Of a stretch of 64,000 nt of DNA, positions 61,848 to 64,000 are shown in pieces (positions within the stretch are counted from its first letter, which is position 1; each line of letters starts with the position of its first letter). Both the position numbers and the translations under genes were made by a program. Source of the stretch: an uncultured Candidatus Saccharibacteria bacterium (GTDB taxonomy: Bacteria; Patescibacteriota; Saccharimonadia; Saccharimonadales; Saccharimonadaceae); NCBI GenBank assembly GCA_948868795.1, contig CAQRDK010000002.1, forward strand, positions 112,601-176,600. Reading direction: 5' to 3'. Below the pieces are notes generated by a model that saw only the letters and a list, made by a program, of their open reading frames with translations, searched no databases and was not told the DNA's origin.

Positions 61848-62982
61848 AACTTCCAGAGAGGCAACTTCCCCGAAAACATCCACCTCCGCCAAGTCCCCAG
61901 AACCCACCAAGCCCGCGAGTTCCGCAAAGGCGAAGTCCGCGAAAAATCTCCCTCGCCCTTTGCGCAAACTCAGCCGCAGTTTCAAAAAACTCCAAGCCAA
62001 AATCCAATCTAAGCGCGCCGGACACGTCCATCTTCATAAAACCTTCAAACGTTCCTATCGCGAGGATTATCAGCGCAAAACCGAAACCCCCGGCTTGCTT
62101 TCTCATGCCATGACAACTTTCCAGCTCATCTTCAAGCATTGGAAAACTTTCTTCGCTCTCATCGCCATCATGACCGTCGCCTACATTGTTCTCGTCGGCC
62201 TCCTCAGCGAAGACCTCTATCAGCAATTCCAGACCAGCATTGACGAGACCAGCGCTGGCCTCGCTCAGGGGCAAATCGGCAACTTCGCCAAAGCTGGCCT
62301 CCTCCTCATCTCGACGATCACGACCGGCGGCCTCGATACCGGCATGGGCGAAGTCCAGACCGTCTTCATGATTGCGCTCTTCCTGATTATGTGGCTCGTC
62401 ACGATCTATCTTCTCCGGCATTTCCTCGCCGGCGGTAAGCCGAAACTCCGCGACGCTCTCTACAACGCCCTCGGCCCGTTCATCTCAACCTTGCTCGTTT
62501 TTGTCGTCATCTTCATCCAAGCCATCCCGCTCATGCTCGTCGCTATCACCTATTCCGCTGCCATCATGACCGACTTTCTCTCGACGCCATTCTATGCTCT
62601 GGTCTATTTTATCTTCGCCGCGCTGATGGTTCTGCTCTCGGTCTATCTCCTCTCCAGCTCGCTCGTCGCTCTCGTTGCCGTCACTGCTCCCGGCGTCTAC
62701 CCAATGGTTGCGCTCATGAACGCCTCCGATCTCATGGCTGGTCGCCGCACCCGCCTCATCCTGCGCCTCCTTTATCTGCTTTTTGTCGTCGCCATCATTT
62801 ATCTCGTTGCCATGCTCCCGATTATTCTCATCGACCTCTGGCTCAAGAGTATCTGGACTTGGCTCGCCGGCTGGCCAATCGTCCCGCTCGCTCTCCTTAT
62901 CGTCACTTGTTTCGTCTTCATCTATGCCACAACCTACCTCTATCGCTACTACCGCTGGCTCCTCGACTACAAAGAGCAATAA
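61828..62982 (+). CDS. Polytopic membrane protein with basic N-terminus, unknown
   Basis: 384 residues. About 100 Lys/Ser/Thr-rich residues, then about six spans. Segments include KHWKTFFALIAIMTVAYIVL, FMIALFLIMWLVTIYLLRHF, the NALGPFISTLLVFVVIFIQA span and the MNASDLMAGRRTRLILRLLY loop. The last span ends near a YRYYRWLLDYKEQ tail. It overlaps htpX by 20 bases, so they are coupled. The layout resembles glycerophosphoryl-diester-type or DUF975-like membrane proteins, without a firm match. Confidence 0.72.
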   Translation: MAKTSSKTSREATSPKTSTSAKSPEPTKPASSAKAKSAKNLPRPLRKLSRSFKKLQAKIQSKRAGHVHLHKTFKRSYREDYQRKTETPGLLSHAMTTFQLIFKHWKTFFALIAIMTVAYIVLVGLLSEDLYQQFQTSIDETSAGLAQGQIGNFAKAGLLLISTITTGGLDTGMGEVQTVFMIALFLIMWLVTIYLLRHFLAGGKPKLRDALYNALGPFISTLLVFVVIFIQAIPLMLVAITYSAAIMTDFLSTPFYALVYFIFAALMVLLSVYLLSSSLVALVAVTAPGVYPMVALMNASDLMAGRRTRLILRLLYLLFVVAIIYLVAMLPIILIDLWLKSIWTWLAGWPIVPLALLIVTCFVFIYATTYLYRYYRWLLDYKEQ

Positions 62983-63067
62983 TATTATAATAAGTCCATA
63001 GGATTAAACCCCTACGGGAACCAGCACTAAGCCCCGAATATTCATTCCGGCGCGGCCGCATTCTCAA

Positions 63068-63392
63068 TCTGGAGATCGTGAAGCCTCCTCGAGCTATCAC
63101 CTAGCAACAGGCTAGTACTCGTATTGACCATGGTCGATATTGCAACAAAAATGGCTTCTCGCTCGGCTTGTTTTTCTATGTCACCTGAGGGGCGGCAACG
63201 TCAATCAGGATACCAGCAACCTGTTCAACAACGCCGGCAACAACGGCATCTATTGGTCGTCTACTCCGTACTCTAATGGTACCAGTGCCTATCGCCTCAA
63301 CTTCAACGGTACCAGCAATATCAATCCGTCCGACAACAACGATCGGCAGCGCGGCTACTCCGTTCGCTGCCCTTATTGTGCCCGATCTCCAA
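63068..63392 (+). other. Lectin-like variable cassette B (DGR template- or target-like), non-genic
   Basis: 63187-63371 reads RGGNVNQDTSNLFNNAGNNG, then IYWSSTPYSNGTSAYRLNFN and a stretch ending GYSVRC. It matches cassette A at 32209-32427 except at scattered codons, mostly pairs such as AAC/GTC, AAC/GCC, CGC/AAC, GAC/AAC. CTGGAGATCG at 63069-63078 and CGATCTCCA at 63383-63391 are complementary ends shared with cassette A, as is GAAG-n-CCTC-n-TCGAG after the first end. The body of a protein is missing upstream. It precedes the secreted-protein gene at 63699. Confidence 0.6.
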
Positions 63393-63430
63393 TTTTAGAG
63401 TTAAGCCACTTTTTCTTCAAAAATCCAGAC

Positions 63431-63459
63431 TTGCCAAAAGCGCAATCCTCCGCTACAAT
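63431..63459 (+). promoter_or_regulatory. Promoter TTGCCA-17-TACAAT
   Basis: TTGCCA at 63431-63436 and TACAAT at 63454-63459 with a 17-base spacer. It gives a leader of about 230 bases before the gene at 63699. Confidence 0.6.
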
Positions 63460-63615
63460 AAAAGTGTCGAAATCTATCATTAAATAGCTAACTGTTTTTG
63501 CTATTAGTACATCGTTTATTTAGGAAATCCATTTTGTGAAAAACTTGCATCGGAAACGGTGCCGCAGGTCAGTGTGTACGTTTTTCTGCAAAATGGAGAA
63601 TAGTTAGCATTGATA

Positions 63616-63682
63616 GGTTTCGACGCCCTTGCGGCGCCGTTTTTGTTGGAAAGGAATTCGGCTCGCCTGGGTGTCGTAAACC
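63616..63682 (+). promoter_or_regulatory. Structured 5' leader next to the ribosome site
   Basis: GGTTTCGACGCCC at 63616-63628 pairs with GGGTGTCGTAAACC at 63669-63682, with further pairing inside (GGCG/CGCC). AAAAGGAGGG follows at once, so folding could control translation of the surface protein. Confidence 0.5.
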
Positions 63683-63698
63683 TAAAAGGAGGGCCGTG

Positions 63699-64000
63699 AT
63701 GCTAAAACGCCATAATATAAACTCTAACTCCCCGCGAGAAAAATTATACTCCGCGTCTGGAAAAACATACTCCAGAAAAATATCATGTTTTTCTCTCGCT
63801 GGAGTATGCTGTAAACTTTCTGGAGCATGTTTACTCCTTCTAGCCTTCCTTCTCATTAATCCTACAATAACTTCCGTTAGCGCTCTAGAGACTGAGGAAG
63901 CGCCCGACGGTGCAAACCATGACGATCAAATCATGCCTACAGCTAATACTTCCGATATTTCCATCTCTTTCTCGCCAACTTCTGGCTCAGCGAGCTTGAC
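63699..64000 (+). CDS. Large secreted surface protein (partial, C-terminus off window)
   Basis: Open from the ATG at 63699 to the right edge, about 100 codons. A long basic N-terminal region of about 42 residues precedes a hydrophobic core (ACLLLLAFLLINPTITSVSA), with cleavage likely near SALE. The mature start is acidic, then DISISFSPTSGSASL begins a beta-rich Ig-like segment. AGGAGGG lies 6 bases before the ATG. Proteins of this kind in Saccharibacteria often end in lectin-like domains, and cassette B lies just upstream, so this is a candidate DGR target (inference). An inverted repeat (CATACTCCAG/CTGGAGTATG) lies within the signal-peptide codons. Confidence 0.7.
   Translation, partial: MLKRHNINSNSPREKLYSASGKTYSRKISCFSLAGVCCKLSGACLLLLAFLLINPTITSVSALETEEAPDGANHDDQIMPTANTSDISISFSPTSGSASL

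Noticed and set aside
63140..63487. Cassette B as a normal small protein gene
   Set aside because: The frame before RGGNVNQ is unlike cassette A and unlike known target proteins, and no ribosome site precedes the ATG.
1..64000. UGA recoding, as in Gracilibacteria or SR1
   Set aside because: The histidine kinase, response regulator and rarA end at TGA in the expected places, and tryptophans in conserved motifs are TGG.

Overview
The window looks like a chromosomal segment of a candidate-phyla-radiation bacterium, most likely Candidatus Saccharibacteria (TM7). The clues are very compact gene packing, leaderless genes behind a TATAAT box, an envelope of Gram-positive type (LTA-synthase-like enzyme, WxL-like secreted and anchoring proteins, VirB2-like pilin) and C-type-lectin-like variable surface sequence. 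Genes end with TGA as well as TAA and TAG, so the recoded UGA of Gracilibacteria/SR1 is excluded. Most genes favour C-ending codons. The taxonomic call is inference from gene content; no rRNA is present.

Layout. 1-0.9 kb: the start of a Rad52-family recombinase running off the left edge. 1-11.3 kb: metG, an LTA-synthase-like sulfatase, an aquaporin-like channel, pheS-pheT, a membrane FKBP and a thioredoxin reductase. 11.4-17.1 kb: an unknown membrane protein, sbcB and uvrA. 17.3-26.6 kb: a WxL-like secreted protein and its DUF916-like partner, rplY, a PfkB-like/aldolase fusion, a small structured RNA, a pilin-like protein, rpmA, a Trm11-like methyltransferase, a flippase-like protein and xseA-xseB. 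26.6-32.1 kb: a two-component pair, recO, rarA and ppa. 32.2-36.8 kb: a lectin-like variable cassette, an ABC exporter interrupted by an amber codon, and glyQS. 36.8-43.8 kb: a complete type II-A CRISPR-Cas locus (divergent tracrRNA, cas9, cas1, cas2, csn2, leader, ten repeats), visibly richer in A/T-ending codons than its surroundings and so probably acquired. 43.8-64 kb: small ORFs, five tRNAs (Thr, Ala, Phe, Leu, Cys), a CYTH protein, NERD protein, Erm/KsgA-like methylase, pyroglutamyl peptidase, FabG-like reductase, glyA, a MurI-like protein without its cysteines, a flavin reductase-rubredoxin fusion, a DsbA-like/CxxC membrane pair, hisS, an ATP-grasp protein, lemA, htpX, a second lectin-like cassette and the start of a large secreted protein.

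The most interesting signal is the pair of lectin-like cassettes at 32.2-32.6 kb (minus) and 63.07-63.39 kb (plus). They are nearly identical over most of their length but differ at codons of NNC/NNT form, mostly where one copy has AAC or AAT. This is the pattern left by adenine-targeted mutagenesis in diversity-generating retroelements (DGRs). Both sit between genes and both are bounded by the same complementary ends, TGGAGATCG and CGATCTCCA. The second lies just upstream of a secreted-protein gene with a structured leader. No reverse transcriptase is in the window.

Other points of interest: a leader-anchoring ATTTGAG abutting the first CRISPR repeat; overlapping divergent cas9/tracrRNA promoters; three copies of a 17-bp palindrome; a duplicated 90-bp intergenic element; three structured-RNA candidates; and enzyme homologues with lost catalytic residues (PfkB-like domain, MurI-like protein).
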